Below, one piece after another: positions 23,232 to 31,376 of a DNA stretch of 61,952 nucleotides (its first letter is position 1; every line of letters starts with the position of its first letter). The stretch comes from a virus. The position numbers and the translations under genes are program-made. The stretch covers positions 1 through 61,952 of IMG/VR virus record IMGVR_UViG_3300021960_000001; one strand, given 5' to 3'. Under the pieces are notes generated by a model, which was not told where the DNA came from, searched no databases, and saw nothing but the letters and a program-made list of their open reading frames with translations.

Positions 23232-23765
23232 ATGAAACAACTAACATATACATCATTAGTTCCGACAGAAGATGGTAAAGCCTATGTTGATGACAAGGGT
23301 AAGATATGGCAACCGCTCAACTCAAAACAAAAACTATTTTGTAAAGAGTATTTGAAAGGTCAAACAGCTACAGAAGCAGCGATTAAAGCAGGGTATACAA
23401 AGGACAGGAAGGGTGCTAAGACACAGGGAAGTGTTCTACTAAATCATAACCCAGTTGTACGAAACTACCTCATCGACTTGGAAATCGCAGCCTCAGAGAG
23501 GGACGCAGTTTCTCTAGAGAATCATTTGTCAACTCTACACGACCTACGAGAAGAGGCAAAAGACCAAGGTCAGATATCCGCAGCCATCACAGCCGAGGTT
23601 CATCGAGGGAAGGCAGGCGGACTCTACATTGATAGACGCGAGATACTAACCGCGAAAATCGATATGATGTCCAAGGACGACATACTCACTCGACTTGAAC
23701 AGCTAATCAACAAGCGAGCAAGCGAGTCTAACGTGATTGAGGGAGAGTTTTCCGCTAAAGATTGA
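23232..23765 (+). CDS. terS: Terminase small subunit
   Basis: 177 aa from the ATG at 23232 with CTAGGAGACACA upstream; the longer frame from 23211 lacks a ribosome-binding site. The N-terminal half has the helix-turn-helix typical of phage small terminases: LNSKQKLFCKEYLKGQTATE, AIKAGYTK and AKTQGSVLLNHNPVV. It should recognise the packaging site and recruit the large subunit at 26981. The C-terminal helices support oligomerisation. Confidence 0.85.
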   Translation: MKQLTYTSLVPTEDGKAYVDDKGKIWQPLNSKQKLFCKEYLKGQTATEAAIKAGYTKDRKGAKTQGSVLLNHNPVVRNYLIDLEIAASERDAVSLENHLSTLHDLREEAKDQGQISAAITAEVHRGKAGGLYIDRREILTAKIDMMSKDDILTRLEQLINKRASESNVIEGEFSAKD

Positions 23766-24037
23766 TTGAGCCCAATCACTCTACTCTACTCTATCACTCA
23801 CTCTACTCTACTCTACACCTTCACTACATTCCCCTACCCATGTACTGTTCTCTTCTTCAGTTCGTCTCTTCGTCTCTTCGTCCAATGTTCGTTGTCCGTT
23901 GTTATCTGTCCATTATTAGTGCATAAAATAAAAGTAAATTAGTTTCTCTAAATGGTTGTATTCTTAAAGTAAAGTAGTATAATGATATGTAAGTTCAGCA
24001 ATTAAGCTGGGCGGTTTTTCAAGAAAGGAGAAATACT
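23766..24037. other. Pyrimidine-rich noncoding region with CTCTA repeats
   Basis: 272 bp with no gene. The first 120 bases of the plus strand are strikingly C/T-rich, with repeated ctctact units (about 23777-23817) and TCGTCTCT repeats (23863-23882). Further on is the promoter of the 24038 gene. Composition is unlike the rest of the genome. Confidence 0.6.
23956..23983 (+). promoter_or_regulatory. Promoter candidate for the 24038 gene
   Basis: TTGTAT (23956-23961), 16 nt, TATAAT (23978-23983). A small leader hairpin (CAGC/GCTG near 23997-24010) and CAAGAAAGGAGAAATACT precede the ATG at 24038. Confidence 0.55.
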
Positions 24038-24373
24038 ATGAAAAACAAAACTATAGAAAAGAAAGCAACTAATAACTTCACTTCATTTAAAGTGCAAGGT
24101 AATGGCAGAAGATTTGACAAGACTTCTACTATCACTTTGAACAAAGTTGATGGTGCTAATACATTACCTCATCAAGCACAGTGCATCATATCCGCACTTG
24201 CTACTGCTGATAATAACAGCTTAACTGTTGAGGACTTAATAGGGACTGACGCATCTGGTCTTAACTCTGCATTAGACAAGGTTGCTGAGTTTAACACAGT
24301 CCAGACTCCAGCAAAGATATGGCAGTTCTACAAGAACAGGCTAATCAAGTCTGAGTTCATCACAGTCGAGTAA
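24038..24373 (+). CDS. Small protein, paralogue of the 17840 gene
   Basis: 111 aa. A polar N-terminus is followed by a helical domain ending PAKIWQFYKNRLIKSEFI, which aligns with PLRIFRFYAKRLVDEGYF of the protein at 17840. Both sit alone behind the same kind of leader and before a terminator. A winged-helix-like nucleic-acid-binding role is possible; function unknown. Confidence 0.7.
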   Translation: MKNKTIEKKATNNFTSFKVQGNGRRFDKTSTITLNKVDGANTLPHQAQCIISALATADNNSLTVEDLIGTDASGLNSALDKVAEFNTVQTPAKIWQFYKNRLIKSEFITVE

Positions 24374-24390
24374 TCTCGACTGACCTCTGA

Positions 24391-24418
24391 GCCCGCTGAT
24401 TCCAGTGGGCTTTTCTTT
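24391..24418 (+). terminator. Rho-independent terminator
   Basis: GCCCGCT (24391-24397), loop gattcc, AGTGGGC (24404-24410), then TTTTCTTT. The stem has one G-T pair. It ends the single-gene unit at 24038. Confidence 0.8.
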
Positions 24419-24613
24419 GCTTGTAAGTCTCTCTTGCTCCGCTGTTCGCGGACTCTACTCCACTCCCTTATTCTCGAAATCAGACCCCCATTCCCCCCTT
24501 TTTCGCGTGCTCGCGGGTCCCACCCGCCCGCCCCTGGACTTGCATCCGCTTTTGCATGTAGTTTTCAAATAAGTCCCTAGTCAAAAAAATTTTGCGAAAA
24601 AAATTTTTACGAT
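24419..24613. other. GC-rich hairpin island, possible packaging site region
   Basis: About 195 bp without a gene. It contains TCCGC-tgttc-GCGGA (24438-24452), C-runs, and GCGGGT-ccc-ACCCGC (24513-24527) in a notably G+C-rich stretch, followed by TTGCAT direct repeats (about 24540-24556). In such an AT-rich genome, and lying between terS and terL, it is a candidate for a packaging or regulatory site. No experimental support. Confidence 0.35.
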
Positions 24614-24619
24614 TATACT
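24592..24619 (+). promoter_or_regulatory. Promoter candidate giving leaderless spanin mRNA
   Basis: TTGCGA (24592-24597), 16 nt, TATACT (24614-24619), then 6 nt to the ATG at 24626. No ribosome-binding site upstream. Confidence 0.5.
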
Positions 24620-24625
24620 TTTGTG

Positions 24626-25012
24626 ATGGGATATAAAATAAGCATGGTTCTCGGAGTCCTATTGGTAGCTTCTTTGGCAGGTTCGAAATACCTGTTCGAC
24701 CAATTATCTCAGTCTAAAGCCAATCAAATGCTTTTAGAAGGTAAAATAACCGAGCAAAATGATTCAATTAAACAATACCTAGCTAAACAAGAACAACTAT
24801 CCGCGGACCTCGGTAAGTTGGAAACTCAAAAACAAGACGCTCTCCGTGAGGTCAATAAATTAAGACAAACATTTGCTAAGCACGATTTAGATAACCTTGC
24901 GTTAAACAAACCAGGATTAATAGAAAAGATTGTTAATAAAGGCAGTAAACAAGTCATGGATGACTTAGTAGACCTAACTTCGGTCCAGAAGGAAACCCCC
25001 TCAAATGAATAA
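24626..25012 (+). CDS. Rz: Inner-membrane spanin (Rz-like)
   Basis: 128 aa from the ATG at 24626; a GTG at 24623 is in frame but would sit only 3 nt from the -10 box. An N-terminal membrane anchor (residues about 5-20, ISMVLGVLLVASLAG) is followed by a long coiled coil (QEQLSADLGKLETQKQDALR) and a C-terminal periplasmic part. The gene overlaps the lipoprotein gene that follows, the classic Rz/Rz1 arrangement. It fuses inner and outer membrane in the last step of lysis of a Gram-negative host. Confidence 0.78.
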   Translation: MGYKISMVLGVLLVASLAGSKYLFDQLSQSKANQMLLEGKITEQNDSIKQYLAKQEQLSADLGKLETQKQDALREVNKLRQTFAKHDLDNLALNKPGLIEKIVNKGSKQVMDDLVDLTSVQKETPSNE

Positions 25013-25361
25013 GTCCTACCATTTAGTTCTACTAAGTTCATTCTTCTTTATAACTAGTTGTTCCCTATTGCCGACCAAACCTGTTGAAGTGAATACTATT
25101 GCCTTACCTGCTCCTATGTACCACCCACCGCTGCCCATGGAAATACAAGCCGTTGGTGTTGAATGGAAAGTTCTTACCCCAGAAATCATGGAAGAATATT
25201 TAAAGTTAGTACAAGAAGGTAAAGCTCCTGCGGTTGCGTATTATGCGTTAACTACGCCTCAATATGAAAACTTATCGATGAACATGGCTGAAATAACAAG
25301 ATATACTAAAGATATCCTGTCTATAGTTGAATACTATAGGGAATATGATGAGAAAGAATAG
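25005..25361 (+). CDS. Rz1: Outer-membrane spanin lipoprotein (Rz1-like)
   Basis: 118 aa with a lipoprotein signal, SSFFFITSC (Cys19), followed by a Pro-rich segment (LPAPMYHPPLPMEI), as in Rz1 proteins. Overlaps the Rz-like gene by 8 bp. At about 100 mature residues it is longer than the lambda Rz1, and its C-terminus contains a conserved-looking WKVLTPEIMEEYLKL. Partner of the inner-membrane spanin. Confidence 0.75.
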   Translation: MNKSYHLVLLSSFFFITSCSLLPTKPVEVNTIALPAPMYHPPLPMEIQAVGVEWKVLTPEIMEEYLKLVQEGKAPAVAYYALTTPQYENLSMNMAEITRYTKDILSIVEYYREYDEKE

Positions 25362-25494
25362 ACAATGGCACGGCGGCAAGGGAAGTAGACAAAGACCCAC
25401 GGACCGCGAAAAGTTCAATGCTAACTTCGATAAAATATTCAAAGACCGCAAGGCTAAAGAAAAACAATCCGCGAACCAAGAACTCCACTCATAG
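25345..25494 (+). CDS. Small basic conserved phage protein, 49 aa
   Basis: ATGATG at 25345 overlapping the end of the spanin gene. The product reads MMRKNRQWHGGKGSRQRPTD then KFNANFDKIFKDRKAKEK. The pattern KGSxxRPxDxxKFNxNFDxIF is one I associate with small proteins widespread in phages; function unknown. Confidence 0.65.
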   Translation: MMRKNRQWHGGKGSRQRPTDREKFNANFDKIFKDRKAKEKQSANQELHS

Positions 25495-25551
25495 TCTTTT
25501 CTCCTTTACTTTATTTTCAGCGTTTGCTTTGTAAATAGATAGTAGTTCGCA

Positions 25552-25557
25552 TATACT
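25552..25557 (+). promoter_or_regulatory. -10 box giving a leaderless mRNA
   Basis: TATACT at 25552-25557, 6 nt before the ATG at 25564. The -35 region is unclear (TTGTAA with an 18-nt spacer is the best match). No ribosome-binding site. Confidence 0.45.
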
Positions 25558-25563
25558 TAGCTT

Positions 25564-26991
25564 ATGGCTGAACCTACAGGCACAATAGAACCTATAAATC
25601 CATTTAACCAATCATTCATGGATAGGATTTATAACTATATAAATCAGCCCTTAAACACCGAAGACCCTCTTCAAAACCTTGTATCTGGAGCAGCCGAGTT
25701 TATTCCAGGAATATCTACTGAACTAGCTAAACGTAGAGGAGATAAATTTGGAGAAGCCTTATCTTATTTAGACTATCTGGGAGCAGGGGGTGCAAAACTA
25801 GCTTTAAGTCCTTTTTTAATAGCTAGACGAAAAGAAATACAACAAACTCTTAAGACTTTTGACGAAGACCCAATATTAAAAGGTAATGAAACTGTTAGAG
25901 ATTCTCTTAAGAAAGAACTAGACCAAATCAATAAAACAGAAGCAGAAGAATTAAGAATAAAACAACAGTATGATGAGTTTGTAAAAGACCCTACAAAGTT
26001 TGGTAAAAAACAACCTACAAAAGAAATAGCAGATTCCACAAAGAAAACAGGCAGAAACGAACCTGTTCCTAAAGATATGCTGCGAGATATGCAAGCCGAT
26101 TACATAAAATCAAGAAAAGGTCCAACAGAAATACCCCCTGTTTTATACGACCGAAGAAGTCTCGATGACGAAGCTTTAGATTTTGATAAAGCTATTTTAC
26201 GCGGAGACTATAAAAGAACACCAAACAACCCAGACTTGTTAGAATTAACAAATAAAAACATGGTAACTAATTCTCGAAATGTTACAGGGTATGGTAAATA
26301 CCTTGATAACCCCAATAAACTAAAAGAGTTAAAACTAGCAACAGGTCCTGATTTACGGTATAGCACACAACAAGACCCAACATTAATACAAGATGCATTC
26401 TCAGGACAATATCCCGAGTTAAACCGTTTATTTCACGGTAGTAGTGAACGAGGAATTAAAAGTTTAGAAATACCTAAACGATTATTCGATGACGCAGGAA
26501 AAGAAATAATCACAAAAAATTCTACAGGAGGTATTTACTCAGTAGTAGACCCTGCAGACCCCCGATTTAAACAGTTTGCTAAAGGCTACGTTAGTAAAGG
26601 AGGAACAGGGTCTGGTTACGTATTAGAGCCTAATTTTAAAAAACCATTAGACATGGGGGATATCCCAGATGATATGCTTAGTATTTTAAAAGATATGCAA
26701 ATGTATAGAGCACGTCCTAGTAGAGGCGGACCTAAAAAATTAGATTTCGATATAGACTCTGTACTACAGGGAAATCGAATGTTGGGCGGCAGAGCCCCCT
26801 CAATAATAGATAAAGAATTCGCGGATATTTTTACTAAAGAAGGTTACGATGCTTTACGTTTTCCACCTAGAAGAAAAGGACCTGAAAGAAGTACACTAGT
26901 ATCATTAGACCCACGTAATTTAAAAATAGTTGACGAGGTACCTTACGAAGAACTGGGCGACTATATAAGAGCATTATTAAATGACATCTAA
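25564..26991 (+). CDS. ADP-ribosyltransferase-like protein upstream of terL
   Basis: 475 aa. The first 270 residues are helical and polar, with no known domain. The C-terminal 190 residues match the layout of polyvalent/PARP-type ADP-ribosyltransferases: RLFHGSSERGIKSLE, then GGIYSVVDPADPRFKQFAKG, VLEPNFKKPLDM, and EGYDALRFPPRR plus LVSLDPRNLKIV at the end. Such domains transfer ADP-ribose from NAD to proteins. Some phages inject them with the DNA. It overlaps terL by 11 bp. Catalytic activity is unproven. Confidence 0.65.
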   Translation: MAEPTGTIEPINPFNQSFMDRIYNYINQPLNTEDPLQNLVSGAAEFIPGISTELAKRRGDKFGEALSYLDYLGAGGAKLALSPFLIARRKEIQQTLKTFDEDPILKGNETVRDSLKKELDQINKTEAEELRIKQQYDEFVKDPTKFGKKQPTKEIADSTKKTGRNEPVPKDMLRDMQADYIKSRKGPTEIPPVLYDRRSLDDEALDFDKAILRGDYKRTPNNPDLLELTNKNMVTNSRNVTGYGKYLDNPNKLKELKLATGPDLRYSTQQDPTLIQDAFSGQYPELNRLFHGSSERGIKSLEIPKRLFDDAGKEIITKNSTGGIYSVVDPADPRFKQFAKGYVSKGGTGSGYVLEPNFKKPLDMGDIPDDMLSILKDMQMYRARPSRGGPKKLDFDIDSVLQGNRMLGGRAPSIIDKEFADIFTKEGYDALRFPPRRKGPERSTLVSLDPRNLKIVDEVPYEELGDYIRALLNDI

Positions 26992-28507
26992 CGCAGATAA
27001 GCTAAAAGCTTTAAAAAACATAGACCTTGCATATTTGAATAAATCTGAAGCTAAAGAGTTTACAGTTTTATTAGAAGAATTAGAAAAACGTGAGTTCCAA
27101 GAAAAAGCTACAAGTACTTTTATGGATTTTGTAAAATCTATTTGGTCTGAATTTATTAACGGCGACCATCACGTAAAAATGGCGAAAGCTTTTGACGATA
27201 TTGCTAGTGGTAAATTAAAACGTTTAATTATCAATATGCCGCCTAGACATACTAAATCTGAGTTTGCATCACATTTGTTTCCTGCTTACTTATTAGGTAA
27301 AAACCCTAAGTTAAAAATTATAGAAGCAACCCACACCGCTGACCTTGCAGTTAACTTTGGTAGAAAAGTTAGGGATTTAATTGACGGTGAGGAATACAAA
27401 GAACTATTTCCAGATACAGAGCTAAAAGCAGATAGCCGTTCTGCGGGTAAATGGCTTACAAATAAAGGCGGCGAATATTACGCGGCAGGTATTGGTGGTG
27501 CATTAGCAGGTAGAGGAGCGGATTTGTTTATTATTGACGACCCTCATTCTGAACAAGACGCTATGTCTGATAAAGCATTAGAGGAAGCTTACGAATGGTT
27601 TATGGCAGGTCCTCGTCAAAGATTACAGCCTGGAGGTGCAATCGTTATAGTTATGACCCGTTGGAATAAAAAAGATTTAACAGGTAGATTAACTAGGAAA
27701 ATGGCACAAGATGAAGGTTCAGACCAATGGGAGATAATAGAGTTTCCTGCTATATTACCCAGTGGTAAACCTCTTTGGAAAGAATTTTGGGAACTAAAAG
27801 AACTTGAAAGTATAAAAGCTTCTGTTAGTCCGTCTAAGTGGGCGGCACAGTATATGCAAAGACCTACAGGTGAAGGTATTTCGATTATTCCTAAAGACTG
27901 GTTTAATGTTTGGGACGAAAATCAGCCGCCTAAATGCGATTATATTATACAAAGTTATGACACAGCTTTTTTAAAATCAGAAAGAGCCGACTTTACCGCT
28001 ATAACTACATGGGGAGTTTGGTACCCTGAAGGAAAAATAGGTGAAGAACATTATCCTGGAAACGAAGCACATTTAATTTTAATAGACTGTATTAAAGAAA
28101 GATTTGATTTTCCTGAATTAAAAGCAGAAGCGTTACGTTTGTATGATTATTGGGACCCCGACACAGTAATTATTGAAGCAAAAGCTAGTGGTATTCCATT
28201 AGTACAAGAACTGCGTAGGGTAGGTATTCCTGTAAACACTTTTAGTCCTGGAAAAGGACAAGATAAAATTGCAAGGTTAAATTCAGTGTCTCCTATTTTC
28301 CAAGACGGGCGTGTTTGGGTGCCTGATAATAGATTCGGCGAAGAACTTATGGAAGAAGTTTCTGACTTTCCTGGTGGAGAAAATGATGACCTTGTTGATG
28401 CTACAACATTAGCACTAGCAAGGTTTAGAGAAGGCGGATTTTTACAATTAAGTAGTGATTATTTTGAGGAAGAAAGTTATTATGAAGGCGAAAGGGTTTA
28501 TTATTAA
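26981..28507 (+). CDS. terL: Terminase large subunit
   Basis: 508 aa. The ATPase domain has PPRHTKSEFASHLFP (Walker A variant) near residue 87 and LFIIDDPHSEQDAM (Walker B) near residue 180. The nuclease domain has IIQSYDTAFLKSERADFTAI, VIIEAKASGIPLVQEL and NDDLVDATTLAL, the usual acidic metal ligands. It powers DNA packaging and cuts the concatemer. The circularly closing assembly without fixed ends is compatible with headful packaging. Confidence 0.95.
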   Translation: MTSNADKLKALKNIDLAYLNKSEAKEFTVLLEELEKREFQEKATSTFMDFVKSIWSEFINGDHHVKMAKAFDDIASGKLKRLIINMPPRHTKSEFASHLFPAYLLGKNPKLKIIEATHTADLAVNFGRKVRDLIDGEEYKELFPDTELKADSRSAGKWLTNKGGEYYAAGIGGALAGRGADLFIIDDPHSEQDAMSDKALEEAYEWFMAGPRQRLQPGGAIVIVMTRWNKKDLTGRLTRKMAQDEGSDQWEIIEFPAILPSGKPLWKEFWELKELESIKASVSPSKWAAQYMQRPTGEGISIIPKDWFNVWDENQPPKCDYIIQSYDTAFLKSERADFTAITTWGVWYPEGKIGEEHYPGNEAHLILIDCIKERFDFPELKAEALRLYDYWDPDTVIIEAKASGIPLVQELRRVGIPVNTFSPGKGQDKIARLNSVSPIFQDGRVWVPDNRFGEELMEEVSDFPGGENDDLVDATTLALARFREGGFLQLSSDYFEEESYYEGERVYY

Positions 28508-28533
28508 TCAAAATCATACTATGATTTATCAAC

Positions 28534-30951
28534 ATGGCTATTGAAAAACAAGCAATCTCCGCAGTACCTGATAATTCTGAAGCAATAGAGCTTGAGATTA
28601 TGGCACAGCCCGAAGAAGAAACTGAACTTTTTGTACAACCAGACGGTTCAATAATTCGAGGCAGCGACATGCCTGAAGAAACTGTTTCAAAGTTCGGAGA
28701 AAACTTAGCGGATAGCTTAGATGAACGAGAACTAAACACGATAGCAACTGAATTAGTTAGTTCTTACGAAGATGATTTAGATTCTAGAAATGATTGGTTT
28801 CAAACATACACAGAAGGACTAGATTTATTAGGAATAAATTCTACTTCCAGGTCACAACCTTTTGTCGGGGCTTCGGGAGTTCATCACCCAATACTTGCAG
28901 AAGCTGTAACTCAGTTTCAAGCACAAGCATATAAAGAAATGTTGCCTGCGGGCGGACCTGTTGATACAGAAATTTTAGGAATGACCGATAACGCTAAGAT
29001 GGAAAAAGCAAATCGTGTTAAAAATTTCATGAATTACCAAATAACCTACAAAATGGAAGAATACGACCCAGAAATGGACCAACTTTTATTTTATTTACCT
29101 TTATCTGGTTCAGCATTTAAAAAAGTTTACTATGACCCTGCTGTTGGACGGGCTGTCGCACGGTTTGTTAAGTCAGAAGATTTAGTTGTTCCGTATTATG
29201 CAGTGGATTTACTAACTTCTCCTAGAATTACACACGTAATTCATATGAATGAAAACGAATTACGTAAATTACAGCTATCTGGTTTCTACAAAGACATGGA
29301 TATGGCGTCTCCAGGAAGTTCAGCCGAAACAACAGAGGTTGATGACAAAATAGAGGAGCTTCAAGGACTAAGTAGAACAGTTAGTGACGAAGAATACACA
29401 CTTTTAGAGATGCATGTTGACTTAGATTTAGACGGATATCAGGATTTAGACGAAGATGGAGAAGAAACAGGCTTAGCACTGCCCTATATCGTTACTATTT
29501 GCAAAGATAACAACAAAATTCTTTCAATTAGACCAAATTACAACGAAAAAGACCCAATGCGTAAGAAAATTGAACATTTTACGCATTATAAGTTCCTTCC
29601 AGGACTAGGTTTTTACGGTTTTGGCTTAATTCACATGATGGGCGGTCTAACTAAGTCAGTTACAGCGATTTTACGACAATTAATAGACGCAGGTACGCTT
29701 TCTAACCTTCCAGCAGGATTTAAATCACGTGGATTAAATATTCAACGTCATGATGACCCATTACAACCAGGAGAATGGAGAGATGTCGATGCTCCAGGAG
29801 GAAGATTACAAGATGCCTTTCTTCCTTTACCCTATAAAGAGCCAAGCGGTACTTTAGCTACGTTATTGGGAGCATTAGTAGATTCTGGTAAAAGATTTGC
29901 CGCTACAGTAGAAAATCCAACAGGTGATGGTAACTCTGAAGCACCTGTAGGAACAACAGTAGCGTTAATGGAAAAAGGACAAAGAGTTATGTCTGCAATC
30001 CATAAAAGATTACATTATGCACAAAGATGTGAATTTAAAATTCTAAAAAGAGTATTTGGTGAGTTTTTACCCCCCGAATACCCGTATCAAGTACAAGGTG
30101 CGTCTGAAAACGTTTTCAAACAAGATTTCGACAGCTCAGTAGATGTTATACCTGTTAGCGACCCTAATATTTTTAGTATGACGCAAAGAATAACATTAGC
30201 CCAAGCACAACTTCAAATGGCACAAGCGGCACCTGAATTACACGATTTAAGAGAATCTTATAGAAAAATGTACATAGCGTTAAATATTAAAGATATTGAT
30301 GCGTTATTACCGCCAGAGGAAGAAGTACCGCCGAGAGACCCGATAAGCGACCAACAAGCAGCTATGACAGGGAATCCTATAAAAGCGTACCCTTTCCAAA
30401 ACCACGAGGCGTATATTGGAGCCCATAGTGCATTTATGCAAAATCCTATGGTTCAGCAAAACCCTATCGCTACGCAAGCAATAGGTGCAAATATACAAGA
30501 ACACCAGTCTATGTTATATAGACAACAAATAGAACAAGCAATGGGTCAACCACTACCTCCGTTAGACCAACCTATGCCGCCTGAAATGATGAACGAAATA
30601 GCTATGATGGCAGCACAAGCAACACAACAAGTTACAGGTCAAGCACAAGCGATGGCACAAGCACAAGCGGCAGCACAACAAAATCCTCAAATGGAAATGT
30701 TCCAGCAGCAGTTGCAATTAGAAAAAGAACAGTTAATGCAGAAATCAGAAGATGATGCAAGAGATGCACAACTTGCGGCTATGAAAGCAGAACTAGACGC
30801 ACAGATTAAACGTGAAAAAATAGAAGCTGATTTAAAAGTACAAGATACTAAATCTGCTATAGAATTGCAAGAATTAGAGCTAAAAGCAAAAGCTGATGCT
30901 GATAAGAACTATAACGAACTGGTAAAAACAGTTAGAGATAGTAGACAATAA
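28534..30951 (+). CDS. Portal protein (P22-type)
   Basis: 805 aa, large as in P22-like podoviruses. N-terminal acidic region, then ELVSSYEDDLDSRNDWF, SRSQPFVGASGVHHPILAEA, a central LPGLGFYGFGLIHMMGG / AILRQLIDAGTLSNLPAG crown-stem region, and a Gln/Ala-rich C-terminal barrel-like tail (about residue 680 onward, many QA and AQ pairs). It forms the dodecameric DNA entry ring. No clear ribosome-binding site precedes the ATG. Confidence 0.92.
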   Translation: MAIEKQAISAVPDNSEAIELEIMAQPEEETELFVQPDGSIIRGSDMPEETVSKFGENLADSLDERELNTIATELVSSYEDDLDSRNDWFQTYTEGLDLLGINSTSRSQPFVGASGVHHPILAEAVTQFQAQAYKEMLPAGGPVDTEILGMTDNAKMEKANRVKNFMNYQITYKMEEYDPEMDQLLFYLPLSGSAFKKVYYDPAVGRAVARFVKSEDLVVPYYAVDLLTSPRITHVIHMNENELRKLQLSGFYKDMDMASPGSSAETTEVDDKIEELQGLSRTVSDEEYTLLEMHVDLDLDGYQDLDEDGEETGLALPYIVTICKDNNKILSIRPNYNEKDPMRKKIEHFTHYKFLPGLGFYGFGLIHMMGGLTKSVTAILRQLIDAGTLSNLPAGFKSRGLNIQRHDDPLQPGEWRDVDAPGGRLQDAFLPLPYKEPSGTLATLLGALVDSGKRFAATVENPTGDGNSEAPVGTTVALMEKGQRVMSAIHKRLHYAQRCEFKILKRVFGEFLPPEYPYQVQGASENVFKQDFDSSVDVIPVSDPNIFSMTQRITLAQAQLQMAQAAPELHDLRESYRKMYIALNIKDIDALLPPEEEVPPRDPISDQQAAMTGNPIKAYPFQNHEAYIGAHSAFMQNPMVQQNPIATQAIGANIQEHQSMLYRQQIEQAMGQPLPPLDQPMPPEMMNEIAMMAAQATQQVTGQAQAMAQAQAAAQQNPQMEMFQQQLQLEKEQLMQKSEDDARDAQLAAMKAELDAQIKREKIEADLKVQDTKSAIELQELELKAKADADKNYNELVKTVRDSRQ

Positions 30952-30965
30952 AAACGGAGAATAAT

Positions 30966-31178
30966 ATGCATAAAAATAGAGATTACCCGTCGCCTTCTAA
31001 AAAGGTGAACAGGTCTGCTCCTAGTGAGCCTAAAATGGTAGACAACACTAAAACACAAACAGTTGCTGCTGGTGAAGTAAATACAGACGCAAAAGGCAAC
31101 GTTGTTGGTAAAGAGTCTAAAGTAAAGGCTGCTTACGGACAAACTAAAGGACTTCTTTGGTATAACTACATTAAATAA
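30966..31178 (+). CDS. Small protein, 70 aa
   Basis: AACGGAGAATAAT upstream. Basic and polar, with RDYPSPSKKVNRSAPSEP at the start and AAYGQTKGLLWYNYIK at the end. Lies between portal and capsid-assembly genes. Unknown function. Confidence 0.65.
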   Translation: MHKNRDYPSPSKKVNRSAPSEPKMVDNTKTQTVAAGEVNTDAKGNVVGKESKVKAAYGQTKGLLWYNYIK

Positions 31179-31376
31179 ATGGATTATATCTTAGCTACGG
31201 AGCATTTGCTCCGTAAATATCGTGAGAGAAAAGAAGCTCTTACGCAGACATTAGCTTCTGGAAGTATTGAAGACTTTAATCAATACCAAAGGATAGTTGG
31301 TGAAATAGCAGGTTTGAATTTCGCCGAACAGGAGATTCAAACTTTACATTCTAATATGGAGGATGCAAATGACTAA
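31179..31376 (+). CDS. Small helical protein, 65 aa
   Basis: Starts MDYILATEHLLRKYRERKEA directly after the previous stop. Two predicted helices with a C-terminal coiled coil (GLNFAEQEIQTLHSNMED). Overlaps the co-chaperonin gene. Unknown function. Confidence 0.65.
   Translation: MDYILATEHLLRKYRERKEALTQTLASGSIEDFNQYQRIVGEIAGLNFAEQEIQTLHSNMEDAND

Noticed and set aside
28513-28533. Leaderless promoter before the portal gene
   Set aside because: A TATGAT hexamer lies 8 nt, not 6 nt, before the ATG and no -35 was found; translation coupling or a weak site is as likely.
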